The notes under the pieces are model-generated. The model saw only the letters and a program-made list of their open reading frames with translations. It did no database searches and was not told the DNA's origin. A stretch of 6,166 nucleotides of DNA from Steroidobacteraceae bacterium. GTDB taxonomy: Bacteria; Pseudomonadota; Gammaproteobacteria; Steroidobacterales; Steroidobacteraceae. Below, piece by piece: positions 1-6,166 of this stretch. Position 1 is the first letter of the stretch; the number at the start of each line of letters is the position of its first letter. The position numbers and the translations under genes were made by a program. The DNA lies in NCBI GenBank assembly GCA_013044085.1, contig JABEVI010000006.1, positions 1 through 6,166 on the forward strand, in the 5' to 3' direction.

Positions 1-1
1 A

Positions 2-313
2 TTGCTGGCGGCAAGGGCGCCACTCGATGCGCGCGATGAGCGTGGTGATACCCCGCTCATCATTGCCGCGGCGAACGGCCGGCATGCGGTGCTCGAGACT
101 CTGCTCGCGCACCAGCCGGATCTGAATGTGCGCGATCGGGCGGGCGATACGGCGCTGATCGCCGCCAGCCGCGGCGGGCATGCGAAGATCTGCCGGCTGC
201 TGATCGGCGCCGGCGCGAATCGGGCGCTGCGCAACAAAGCCGGGGCATCGGCGCGCGATGTCGCCGCTGAGCGCGGCTTCGGTGTGATCGTGAGTGAACT
301 GGCCGCCGGCTGA
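2..313 (+). CDS. Ankyrin-repeat protein, C-terminal part (5' end outside window)
   Basis: This reading frame runs in from the left edge and stops with TGA at 311-313. Its 103 visible residues form three ankyrin repeats at an exact 33-residue spacing, beginning at about residues 11, 44 and 77. Repeats 1 and 2 keep the consensus G-D-T-x-L-I-x-A-A/S-x-x-G-x-H core and the L-L-x-x-x-x-x-L/A-N pattern. Repeat 3 is degenerate (GASARDVAAERG) and acts as a C-terminal cap. The first ten residues look like the tail of a further upstream repeat, so the TTG at the window edge is probably an internal codon rather than the start. Ankyrin repeats mediate protein-protein binding. The partner and the cellular location cannot be read here, because any signal peptide would lie outside the window. 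The gene converges on the DUF3443 gene with 18 bases between the stop codons. Confidence 0.9.
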   Translation: MLAARAPLDARDERGDTPLIIAAANGRHAVLETLLAHQPDLNVRDRAGDTALIAASRGGHAKICRLLIGAGANRALRNKAGASARDVAAERGFGVIVSELAAG

Positions 314-331
314 GCGCGGCGATGGCGCGCA

Positions 332-1567
332 TCAGTAGGCGAAGAACGGCCCGGTGTAAAGTCCTGCGACGCGTTGGTTGATCCCGACGTAGACGTTACG
401 CCCGTAGAAAAAAGGCATGCCCCAGGTGAATCGGCCGGAGCTGCCGCCGCCGCCGAGGTTCGGCAACGCCGAGGCGTTCGGCGCGAAGGTGTTCGGATCG
501 GCGATGGCGAAATCAACGGTGTTCGCAGCGCTGTTCGCGCCGACACCCATGTTGACGGCGTACACGGCGAGCGGCGCAACGGTGGGGCAGTAGTAGCCGA
601 CGAAGGCGCCGGCGGCGCAAACCGCGATCGTCGGATCCTCGAACGCGTAGTCTTCCGTGCCCGAATCGATCGAGGCCGGCAGGCTTGCACCGCCGTTGTA
701 GGCGGTCGTGAAGTTGCCGCCCGAGTCCGTGCCGAGCACCGTGAGCCCGGTGGCGGGCATGGCGTTGTCCGTCTGGGTCGCGATGCCGATGATCATCTGG
801 CCCTGCGCGCTCAAATCGCCGTTCGCGTTGATGAGGTTCGGCAGCTCGATGATCACGCCGGTGTTGTCGACCGGGAACGCGGCCACCGGATTTGTCACCT
901 GGGCGTTGAGTGCGACGTTCTCCGCCGCGCAGGTGCCGGCGGCCGAGCAGCCGAAATAGATCGGTTGGGGCGTCGCGGCGTTGACGCAACCGGCCCCGCA
1001 GTCGTGCCGGAACACACCGATGCCGAGCAGGCCATTGGCGCCGAAACCGGCGACGCCGTTGATCAAGGTGCCCTGGGCGCCGCAGTTCGCCGGGGGCGGT
1101 GCGCCGGTGCCGGTGTCGTCGAGTATCTGGACCGGCAACGCGGCGGCGGTTTCGCCGGCCAGCGTGACGTCCGCGCTCGCCACCGGCCCCCAGGTTTGCC
1201 CGCCACCGAAGCTCACGCATTCCTCGATCGACTGGCCGGATGCGTCGAGCGCAGTGGGCAGCGTCACACCGGCGGCGGTCAGCACGGAGCGCACCAATCG
1301 CAAGCCGGAGGATCCGGTGTCGATGAGCACATGATCGATGTTGGCGCACTGCGACGTGCTGCCCGGCGTGCATACCCGGACCGTCACATAAGCGTGGTTG
1401 AACTGGCCGGGTGCGCCGCTCGGCCCCGAATCGATGCTCAGCGAAACGACGTTCAGCGTGGGAGTCGCCGCCACCGTACCGCCGCCGGCGGCCGGGTTGT
1501 TGCTGCCGACGCAGGCCGTCAGCAGGCTCACCGCCGCGAGGATCAGCGCCCGAGGTGTCGCATGCAT
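332..1567 (-). CDS. DUF3443 family lipoprotein, pepsin-like aspartic protease features
   Basis: This 411-residue protein is recognised as a DUF3443 family member. It starts with a lipoprotein signal peptide: a hydrophobic stretch followed by lipobox LTAC, with the lipidated Cys at 19 and then a Gly/Ala/Ser/Asn-rich linker. The start ATG at 1567 is preceded by GGAG at a 7-base distance. The family-typical segment IDHVLIDTGSSGLRLV lies at about 77-92. A second motif, IDSGTEDYAF, is at 300-309, a GLLGIG motif at 179-184, and a TWGMPFFYGRNVYVGI segment at 381-396. These match in order and spacing the two catalytic DTG/DSG motifs and the structural motifs of pepsin-type proteases, with Asp83 and Asp301 as candidate catalytic pair. 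Ten cysteines follow the lipid Cys, consistent with disulphides in an exported protein. The gene lies 22 bases after the DUF2844 gene, its usual partner. Family membership is confident; protease activity is inference, and the substrate is unknown. Confidence 0.88.
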   Translation of the reverse strand: MHATPRALILAAVSLLTACVGSNNPAAGGGTVAATPTLNVVSLSIDSGPSGAPGQFNHAYVTVRVCTPGSTSQCANIDHVLIDTGSSGLRLVRSVLTAAGVTLPTALDASGQSIEECVSFGGGQTWGPVASADVTLAGETAAALPVQILDDTGTGAPPPANCGAQGTLINGVAGFGANGLLGIGVFRHDCGAGCVNAATPQPIYFGCSAAGTCAAENVALNAQVTNPVAAFPVDNTGVIIELPNLINANGDLSAQGQMIIGIATQTDNAMPATGLTVLGTDSGGNFTTAYNGGASLPASIDSGTEDYAFEDPTIAVCAAGAFVGYYCPTVAPLAVYAVNMGVGANSAANTVDFAIADPNTFAPNASALPNLGGGGSSGRFTWGMPFFYGRNVYVGINQRVAGLYTGPFFAY

Positions 1568-1574
1568 CGCGCCG

Positions 1575-1578
1575 CTCC
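1575..1578 (-). promoter_or_regulatory. Ribosome binding site of the DUF3443 gene
   Basis: On the minus strand GGAG, within GGGCGGAG, lies 7 bases before the ATG at 1567. It sits inside the 22-base gap after the DUF2844 stop codon and supports 1567 as the start. A second ATG at 1563 is out of frame. Confidence 0.6.
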
Positions 1579-1589
1579 GCCCAGGAATC

Positions 1590-2057
1590 CTAGTGCAGCT
1601 GCGCCGGCGTCACGCCGGCGGGCACGAGCGACGGCAAATAAGCGCGCCCGGAATAGGCTCGCAGGTGTCCGGCGAGGTCGACGACCAGGGTCGGCAGGAC
1701 GATCCTCAAGGATCGCTGCAGTCCGGGTCTTTGCAGCGCCGCAACCGCGCGGGTATAGGCGGGGTATTGTGCGCCGAGCAGGCGGCGCAAATCGGGCTCG
1801 AACGGTCCCTGCCAGGTCACGGCGAACACCTGGCCGCCGAGCGTCGCGTATTCGCGCAACCGCAGGCCATTGTCTGCCGAGATCGTCATCAGTTCGTAAC
1901 GCTGCATTGGAGTCGTTGCGACCGTCGCGCCGAGTTCATTCGCATCCGCCGCGACGCTCACAGCGTCGCCACCGAGTGCGGCGAACGCACGCAGGCCGCA
2001 CAGCGGCGCTGCAAGCAGTGCGAGCAAGGCCAGTTGGTGTCGTCGACGCACGGTCAT
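1590..2057 (-). CDS. DUF2844 family exported protein
   Basis: This is a 155-residue protein from the ATG at 2057, ending with TAG. The N-terminus MTVRRRHQLALLALLAAPL is a typical Sec signal peptide: basic start, hydrophobic core, and a likely cleavage after Ala-Phe-Ala (24-26), giving a mature protein that begins ALGGDA. The mature part carries the features by which I recognise DUF2844: the ALGGDA start, a LREYATLGGQVFAVTWQGP block (about 67-85) and a following PDLRRLLG. The function is unknown; the protein is predicted to be periplasmic or secreted. It lies directly upstream of a DUF3443 gene, a recurrent pairing that suggests a joint envelope role. An in-frame GTG at 2069 would add four residues (MLIE). 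Neither start has a good Shine-Dalgarno sequence, so the exact start is uncertain. The gap to the ligase gene upstream is about 70 bases, so this gene may be read through from the P450/ligase operon or have its own promoter. Confidence 0.85.
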   Translation of the reverse strand: MTVRRRHQLALLALLAAPLCGLRAFAALGGDAVSVAADANELGATVATTPMQRYELMTISADNGLRLREYATLGGQVFAVTWQGPFEPDLRRLLGAQYPAYTRAVAALQRPGLQRSLRIVLPTLVVDLAGHLRAYSGRAYLPSLVPAGVTPAQLH

Positions 2058-2080
2058 CTCGATGAGCACGAATCTATCGC

Positions 2081-2096
2081 GCGCGCCGCCGCGCGC
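2081..2096 (-). other. GC-only inverted repeat before the DUF2844 gene
   Basis: A perfect 6-base stem (GCGCGC) with a 4-base loop lies in the gap between the ligase stop and the DUF2844 start. It ends about 24 bases upstream of the ATG. No T-rich tract follows on either strand, so it does not qualify as a standard intrinsic terminator. It could be an RNA hairpin that shapes expression of the downstream pair, or a chance product of high GC. Confidence 0.25.
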
Positions 2097-2136
2097 AAGT
2101 TGTCGTCTCCGACCGACACGCCGTGCCTCCCGGCCG

Positions 2137-4101
2137 TCAGTTCGGTGTCGCCGCCAGCTTGTTCTGCAGGTGTGCGGCCAGTTCGCTGATGGTCGGATGG
2201 TCGAACAGCTCGGTCAAGTCGATCATGCCCGGAAAATCCTGCTCGATCGTCTCGTGGATCTCGATTAGCTTGAGCGAGCTTGCGCCGATCTCGAACAGAT
2301 TGTCGTCGACCTCGATGCGTTTTCCTGGCAATGCCGCCTCGCATATCGCCCGCAGGCGCCCCGCGAGTTCTCCTTCCTGCAGATGTCCGCCGCCGGACTT
2401 GGCGGCACGCAGGGCCGCGAGTGCCGCCAAGTCCGCGTCGAATTCTCCGTCGAGCAGCCCCGCCTCGAGCAGATGGCGTTGGACCTTGCCGCTCGTCGTT
2501 TTCGGGATGCGTTTGACCGGGACCACTTCGGCCACTTCCAGCCCGGCATGCTCGTTGATCAGGCGCGCAACCGTGTTCGCGGTCGGCAGGAATTCCTCCA
2601 GGGAGGCGCGGTGCAGCACGAACACCACCAGACTTTCGCCGCGCGCGCCGGGGCGGCTCACGCCGGCGGCGACGACCTTGCCGAGCTCGAGGCCGGGGGC
2701 GCGCTGCGCGATGTTTTCCAGGTCGTACGGGTAATAGTTCTGGCCGTTGACGAAGATGATTTCCTTGGCCCGTCCGGTGATGTAGAGCGAGCCTTCGTGG
2801 AACACCCCGAGATCACCGGTGTCGAGCCAGCCCTCGGAGTCGAGCGCAGTGGCGGTCGATTCCGGATCCGCGAAGTAACCTCGGGTCACGTTCGGTCCGC
2901 GGATCAGGATGCGTCCGACATGCTCCTCGGGCAGCGGCGCACGCGCCTCGTCGGCGATTCTCACCTCGGTTTGCGGTATCGGCCGGCCGACGCACATCAA
3001 TTCGAGGGCATCACGGGGCTGCGCGGGGTTCAACGCGATCCGTGCGCCGAGGCCGAGTTGATGGCGGTTGGCCCGGATCCAGCGGTACTCCGTGTCGAGC
3101 GGCGGCATGCTCACCGCGAGCGAGGCCTCGGCAAGCCCGTATACCGGATACATGGCCTGCCGGCGCAACCCGGTGTGTGCCAGCCTGTCCATGAATTCAT
3201 TGCACAGGTCGACCGAGATCGGCTCGGCACCGTTGAAGATCAGTCGGATCGAGGACAGATCGACACCGTCGAGCCGTCGTTCGCCGAGCACCTTCAGGAA
3301 ATGGCGGTAGCCGAAATTCGGTGAGCAGGTGATCGTCGCCCGCTTGCGGGCGGCCACCTGCAGCCAGAGGAGCGGACGTCGGACGAACAGTTCCGTCTGC
3401 ATCAGGTTGATGTGCGCGCGATTGGCGAATTGCATCAGGAAGAAACCGATCAGCCCCATGTCGTGAGTCAACGGCATCCAGCTCAAGGTCACGTCCGCAT
3501 CGCTAAAACGGTCGACGAGCGTCGCGCTGCGGGTATTGGCGATCAGATTGCCGTGCGTCAGCACCACGCCCTTCGGTTCGCTGGTCGAGCCGGAGGAGAA
3601 CTGGATGAACGCCGGATCCTCGGGCGAGGGCCGATGAATTTTGCCGGGACGCGAGACGTCGGTGATCGACTCGACCAGAAAGCTGCGCGCCTTCAATTCT
3701 GCGAACAACGCGGATTCGCCGACTTCGGCGGCGAGCAACTGCAGGCGCTCGAGGCTCTTCACATCGGTGTACAACCAGGGCTTGCCGAGTTTGCGGGCGA
3801 CGCGCAGCAGCTTCTGGCGGTGCTCGTCGCTGATGCCGACCGCAAGCGGCACCGGCTGGATCCCGCCGCAGACGGCGGCCAGGAAGCCGTCGATGAATTG
3901 TTCGTTGTCGCTCAGGAAGAGGATCATCTTGTCGCCGCGCGCCGCGCCGAGCGACTGCAGGTGATGCAGGATGCCGAGCGCGCGCTCGTGCAACTCACCG
4001 TAGGTGACGCGGCGCTCCGAGTTCTCGCCGTCGATGTAGCAGACCGAGCGGTCCACGCCGCGGTTCGTCTCGAGAATTTCGACCAGGGTGTCGTTCGTCA
4101 T
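2137..4101 (-). CDS. Fatty-acyl-AMP ligase fused to a C-terminal acyl carrier domain
   Basis: This is a 654-residue adenylate-forming enzyme. The P-loop-like motif FIQFSSGSTSEPKG is at 165-178. LTHDMGLIG follows at 211-219, YGLAEAS at 321-327, GWLDTGDLG at 424-432 and ITGRAKEIIFVNGQNYYPYD at 441-460. PKTTSGKVQR at 533-542 carries the probable catalytic Lys539. HDMGLIG and NGQNYYPYDLE resemble fatty-acyl-AMP ligases more than acyl-CoA synthetases. A carrier domain fills about 575-650, with DNLFEIGASSL; Ser609 is the expected phosphopantetheine site. The enzyme should form acyl-AMP from a fatty acid and ATP and load the acyl group on its own carrier arm in the cytoplasm; the chain length cannot be read. 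The start ATG at 4101 overlaps the P450 stop as ATGA. The open frame extends upstream to 4473, but that part is antisense-free P450 coding sequence in another frame and was excluded. No condensation or thioesterase domain is present. Aryl-acid activation is a less likely alternative. Confidence 0.9.
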   Translation of the reverse strand: MTNDTLVEILETNRGVDRSVCYIDGENSERRVTYGELHERALGILHHLQSLGAARGDKMILFLSDNEQFIDGFLAAVCGGIQPVPLAVGISDEHRQKLLRVARKLGKPWLYTDVKSLERLQLLAAEVGESALFAELKARSFLVESITDVSRPGKIHRPSPEDPAFIQFSSGSTSEPKGVVLTHGNLIANTRSATLVDRFSDADVTLSWMPLTHDMGLIGFFLMQFANRAHINLMQTELFVRRPLLWLQVAARKRATITCSPNFGYRHFLKVLGERRLDGVDLSSIRLIFNGAEPISVDLCNEFMDRLAHTGLRRQAMYPVYGLAEASLAVSMPPLDTEYRWIRANRHQLGLGARIALNPAQPRDALELMCVGRPIPQTEVRIADEARAPLPEEHVGRILIRGPNVTRGYFADPESTATALDSEGWLDTGDLGVFHEGSLYITGRAKEIIFVNGQNYYPYDLENIAQRAPGLELGKVVAAGVSRPGARGESLVVFVLHRASLEEFLPTANTVARLINEHAGLEVAEVVPVKRIPKTTSGKVQRHLLEAGLLDGEFDADLAALAALRAAKSGGGHLQEGELAGRLRAICEAALPGKRIEVDDNLFEIGASSLKLIEIHETIEQDFPGMIDLTELFDHPTISELAAHLQNKLAATPN

Positions 4102-5411
4102 CGTTCCTCTACCGTCATCATGAGAGCGGAGCGGGGCCGCAGGTTGATCTGCGCCTCGAATTCCACGGGATCGTCGTTCGCCGGAGCAAGCCGGAAGCGC
4201 CGGCTCATGGTGCTGATATGCACGAGCATCTCGAACATCGCGAGGTTTTCGCCGATGCAGTGCCGGGGCCCTACGGAGAACGGCAGGTACGCGAAGCGGT
4301 GTCGCTCCGCGGAGTCGGCCGAGGCAAAACGCTCCGGCTTGAATTCCTCCGGCGCATCCCAGAAATCCGGGTGCCGGTGCAGTATATACGGGCTGATGAA
4401 CAGATCCGTTCGCGGGCCGATCAAGTGCCCGCCGAGACGATCCGCTTCGATGCTGCGGCGCGTGAACAGCCATCCGGGCGGATACAGCCGCAGCGACTCC
4501 TGGATCACTTGGCGGGTGAACGCCAGCGCCTCGGCGGCCTCGAGCCCCATCGGGCCGGCGGCGCCCGGGTTCGCGCGTCGCGCACCTTCAGCCTCCGCCT
4601 GCAGGCGTTCCGCCGTCTGCGGGTGCCGGCCGATCAGGTACCAGGTCCAGGCGAGTGCGGCGGCCGTGGTTTCATGGCCGGCGACGATCAAGGTCATGAT
4701 CTCGTCGACGAGCACCGCCTCACTCATCGGTGCGCCGTCCTCGCGCGACCGCGCTTGCATGAGCATTGCCAGGAAATCGAAGTGTTCTTCGGTTCCGGCG
4801 CGGCGTTGCGCGGCGAGCTCGCCGATCAGTCGTGCGAGCGAGCGGAAGCGGTAGGCGAAACGCAGGTCGCGGGCCGTGTCGGTCGCGAGCACGTCGAATG
4901 GATTGGCGCCGAGCCGGTGCTCGAGGCGCTGAAGATCGGTGCCGAATATCGAGCGCAGCACGATCTCGAGCGTCAGCGCGCTCGTCTCGGCGGCGACGTC
5001 GATCGCTTCGCCGCGTGCCGCGCGTTGCGCCCAGACTTCGGCATAGCGGTCATTGACCGCGCCGATGAGTGCATCGAAGCGCGCTAGCACGCGCCGGTGG
5101 AATGCCGGTTGGATCATGCGCCGCTGCGCGCGCCAGAAATCTCCCTCGCTCGTCATGATGCCGTTGCCGAGGAGCAGGCGGACCCGGTCCATGCCTTCGC
5201 CCTTGGTGTAGTTGCGATGGTTCGACAACAGCACATGGCGGACGTCGTCGGGATGATTGAGCACGTAGAAATACGCGCCACGGCTCGGCGAGAACACCCG
5301 GTAGACGTTGCCATAGGCACCGAACCAGGTGCTCAGGCGGGCCAAGGTTTCATCGGTGCCGCCGAGGTCGAAGCCCTCCGCCGGCCCCGGCGGGGTCGCT
5401 TGCCAGTACAT
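4098..5411 (-). CDS. Cytochrome P450 monooxygenase
   Basis: This 437-residue, apparently soluble P450 has no N-terminal membrane anchor. All hallmark motifs are intact: WRAQR of helix C at 93-97 (in a WRAQRRMIQPAFH context), the oxygen-activating I-helix AGHETT at 244-249, ESLR of helix K at 305-308, FKPERF at 357-362, and the heme loop FSVGPRHCIG at 378-387 with Cys385 as the iron ligand. The length is normal for bacterial P450s. The WRAQRR(M)IQPAFH and ESLRLYPP style resembles CYP4/CYP102/CYP110-like enzymes, many of which oxidise fatty acids; the substrate here is inferred from its coupled neighbour, an acyl-AMP ligase with a carrier domain. Its stop codon overlaps the ligase start as ATGA. 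No ferredoxin or reductase gene is in the window, so electrons must come from elsewhere. An alternative GTG start lies one codon earlier at 5414. No clear Shine-Dalgarno precedes either start. Confidence 0.95.
   Translation of the reverse strand: MYWQATPPGPAEGFDLGGTDETLARLSTWFGAYGNVYRVFSPSRGAYFYVLNHPDDVRHVLLSNHRNYTKGEGMDRVRLLLGNGIMTSEGDFWRAQRRMIQPAFHRRVLARFDALIGAVNDRYAEVWAQRAARGEAIDVAAETSALTLEIVLRSIFGTDLQRLEHRLGANPFDVLATDTARDLRFAYRFRSLARLIGELAAQRRAGTEEHFDFLAMLMQARSREDGAPMSEAVLVDEIMTLIVAGHETTAAALAWTWYLIGRHPQTAERLQAEAEGARRANPGAAGPMGLEAAEALAFTRQVIQESLRLYPPGWLFTRRSIEADRLGGHLIGPRTDLFISPYILHRHPDFWDAPEEFKPERFASADSAERHRFAYLPFSVGPRHCIGENLAMFEMLVHISTMSRRFRLAPANDDPVEFEAQINLRPRSALMMTVEER
4104..4110 (-). 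promoter_or_regulatory. Ribosome binding site of the ligase gene inside the P450 3' end
   Basis: The last P450 codons read GTAGAGGAACGATGA on the minus strand. AGAGGAA precedes the ligase ATG by two bases (AGGA by three). This is closer than ideal but purine-rich. It decides the 4101 start and, with the ATGA overlap, indicates translational coupling with the P450. Confidence 0.6.
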
Positions 5412-5417
5412 CACTGC

Positions 5418-5423
5418 ATTGTA
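5418..5423 (-). promoter_or_regulatory. Candidate -10 box for the P450 operon
   Basis: The minus strand reads TACAAT, one base from the consensus TATAAT, ending six bases before the P450 ATG at 5411. No good -35 hexamer is seen 16-18 bases upstream. If this box is used, transcription would begin at or next to the start codon, giving a leaderless or nearly leaderless mRNA. That would fit the absence of a Shine-Dalgarno sequence. It lies in the roughly 70-base divergent gap between the P450 and the acyltransferase gene. No convincing promoter was found for the + strand gene. Confidence 0.3.
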
Positions 5424-5483
5424 ACTTAAGGGTCACGCGATTGAGCCTTGCCGCTATTGCGCGCCGGCCGCAGCTTCCAGACA

Positions 5484-6166
5484 ATGCCGGCCGTGCCAAA
5501 GCAACCGGACGACGGCGGTCTTCGCAATTCGATCTATCGGCGGCAGACGCGCTCCGCGCGACGGCTGACGCCGCTGCGCTCGATGTTGTACCGGATCATC
5601 GTTCCGGTCGGTCTCGCGCTGGTGCGTCTGGTCTGGTCCTGGTCACGGGTGGTGCGTGTCGACGGGGAGGCGCACATCGCCGAGGCGCTGCACCGCGCGC
5701 CCTCGTTCATTCCGGTTTATTGGCATCAACACCAGCTATTTTGCGTCAAGGCTCTGCTCGACCGCGGCGCCGAGGGCATCCGGCCCGGCTTCTTGATCAG
5801 CCCTTCGGTCGACGGTGAGATCGGCGCCATGCTCGTCTCGCGACTGCGCGGCGTGGTGATCCGCGGTTCCTCGTCACACACCGGCGCGCGTGCCTTGCGC
5901 GACTATTATCATGCACTCATGCATGAGGCGGTCTCGCCGTCGATCACTCCGGACGGCCCGCGCGGTCCGCCGTGGGTGTTCAAACCCGGCGCGATCTTGC
6001 TCGCGCAGATCTCCGGGCGCCCGATCGTACCGATCAGCTATGCCGCCTCGCGGGCGTGGATGTTTCATTGGGACCGATTCGTGATCCCCAAGCCCTTCGC
6101 ACGCATCGTGATTGCGATCGGCGAACCCGTTTGGGTGGACAAGGGGCTGGATACGCAGGCGCTTGA
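5484..6166 (+). CDS. DUF374-type lysophospholipid/lipid A acyltransferase-like protein (3' end outside window)
   Basis: The frame starts at ATG 5484 and remains open to the window edge, giving 227 residues; the C-terminus is missing. A basic N-terminus is followed by one hydrophobic segment (about 36-52), suggesting attachment to the inner membrane. Family motifs in order are YWHQHQLF (79-86), SPSVDGE (106-112), IRGSSS (126-131), TPDGPRGP (155-162) and KPGAILLAQ (167-175). This is the DUF374/LPLAT pattern, in which members move acyl chains to lipid acceptors; LpxJ of epsilonproteobacteria, a lipid A secondary acyltransferase, belongs to this group. The classic H-x4-D motif of PlsC-type enzymes is not seen. 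The acceptor cannot be read from sequence. The gene is divergent from the P450/ligase operon with a 72-base gap, so shared control is possible. The frame is open upstream only to 5445, with TTG codons at 5448 and 5457 as weaker starts; no clear Shine-Dalgarno is visible. Confidence 0.88.
   Translation, partial: MPAVPKQPDDGGLRNSIYRRQTRSARRLTPLRSMLYRIIVPVGLALVRLVWSWSRVVRVDGEAHIAEALHRAPSFIPVYWHQHQLFCVKALLDRGAEGIRPGFLISPSVDGEIGAMLVSRLRGVVIRGSSSHTGARALRDYYHALMHEAVSPSITPDGPRGPPWVFKPGAILLAQISGRPIVPISYAASRAWMFHWDRFVIPKPFARIVIAIGEPVWVDKGLDTQAL

Noticed and set aside
2..4. TTG as the true start of the ankyrin gene
   Set aside because: The residues that follow look like the end of an earlier ankyrin repeat, so the gene most likely begins upstream of the window.
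302..320. Possible terminator hairpin at the end of the ankyrin gene
   Set aside because: The stem is only five bases (GCCGC/GCGGC) with a nine-base loop containing the stop codon, and no T tract follows.
374..2065. 563-codon open frame on the + strand across the DUF3443 and DUF2844 genes
   Set aside because: It is antisense to two recognisable genes, is rich in Arg, Ala and Gly as expected from a GC-rich shadow frame, and shows no domain or signal.
2383..3324. 313-codon open frame on the + strand inside the ligase gene
   Set aside because: It is the antisense shadow of the ligase coding strand in GC-rich DNA.
4102..4473. N-terminal extension of the ligase to a start at 4473
   Set aside because: These 124 codons lie within the P450 coding region in another frame, have no adenylation-domain homology, and would displace the ATGA-coupled start at 4101 with its ribosome site.
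3412..4854. 480-codon open frame on the + strand across the ligase and P450 genes
   Set aside because: It is antisense to well-supported enzymes with intact motifs, and its translation shows no recognisable family.
5441..5818. 125-codon + strand frame starting before the acyltransferase gene
   Set aside because: It overlaps the acyltransferase in a different frame and has no recognisable motif, whereas the frame from 5484 carries the full DUF374 motif series.

Overview
The window is GC-rich DNA that is almost entirely coding, with short intergenic gaps, Sec-type signal peptides and a lipoprotein signal. It looks like a Gram-negative bacterial chromosome. A proteobacterium, probably a high-GC gamma- or betaproteobacterium, is the best guess, because the DUF2844/DUF3443 gene pair and the DUF374 acyltransferase family are typical there. 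This placement is inferred from family recognition; no sequence search was run.

Layout from left to right: (1) the last three repeats of an ankyrin-repeat protein on the + strand, cut by the window edge and ending at 313. (2) Four minus-strand genes in a row between 5411 and 332. In transcription order these are a soluble cytochrome P450, a fatty-acyl-AMP ligase with a C-terminal acyl carrier domain, a small exported DUF2844 protein and a DUF3443 lipoprotein. (3) A divergent + strand gene from 5484 to beyond the right edge, encoding a DUF374-type lysophospholipid/lipid A acyltransferase-like protein. No RNA genes, mobile elements, CRISPR arrays or long repeats were seen, and no stretch over 300 bases lacks a gene.

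The P450 and the ligase share an ATGA stop/start overlap, so they are very probably translated together and act in one pathway. The ligase has all the adenylation motifs plus its own phosphopantetheine-attachment serine. The simplest reading is that it activates a fatty acid as acyl-AMP and loads it on its own carrier domain, and that the P450 oxidises either the free or the carrier-bound chain. The divergent acyltransferase is a plausible but unproven acceptor enzyme that could move such an acyl group to a lipid. No PKS/NRPS module, thioesterase, redox partner or phosphopantetheinyl transferase is present in the window.

The downstream DUF2844/DUF3443 pair is an envelope module of unknown function. 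The DUF3443 protein shows, in the right order and at roughly the right distances, the landmarks of a two-lobed pepsin-type aspartic protease (DTGSS, GLLGIG, DSGT and a C-terminal strand motif). This, together with the P450/acyl-AMP-ligase-carrier couple, is the most interesting content here.
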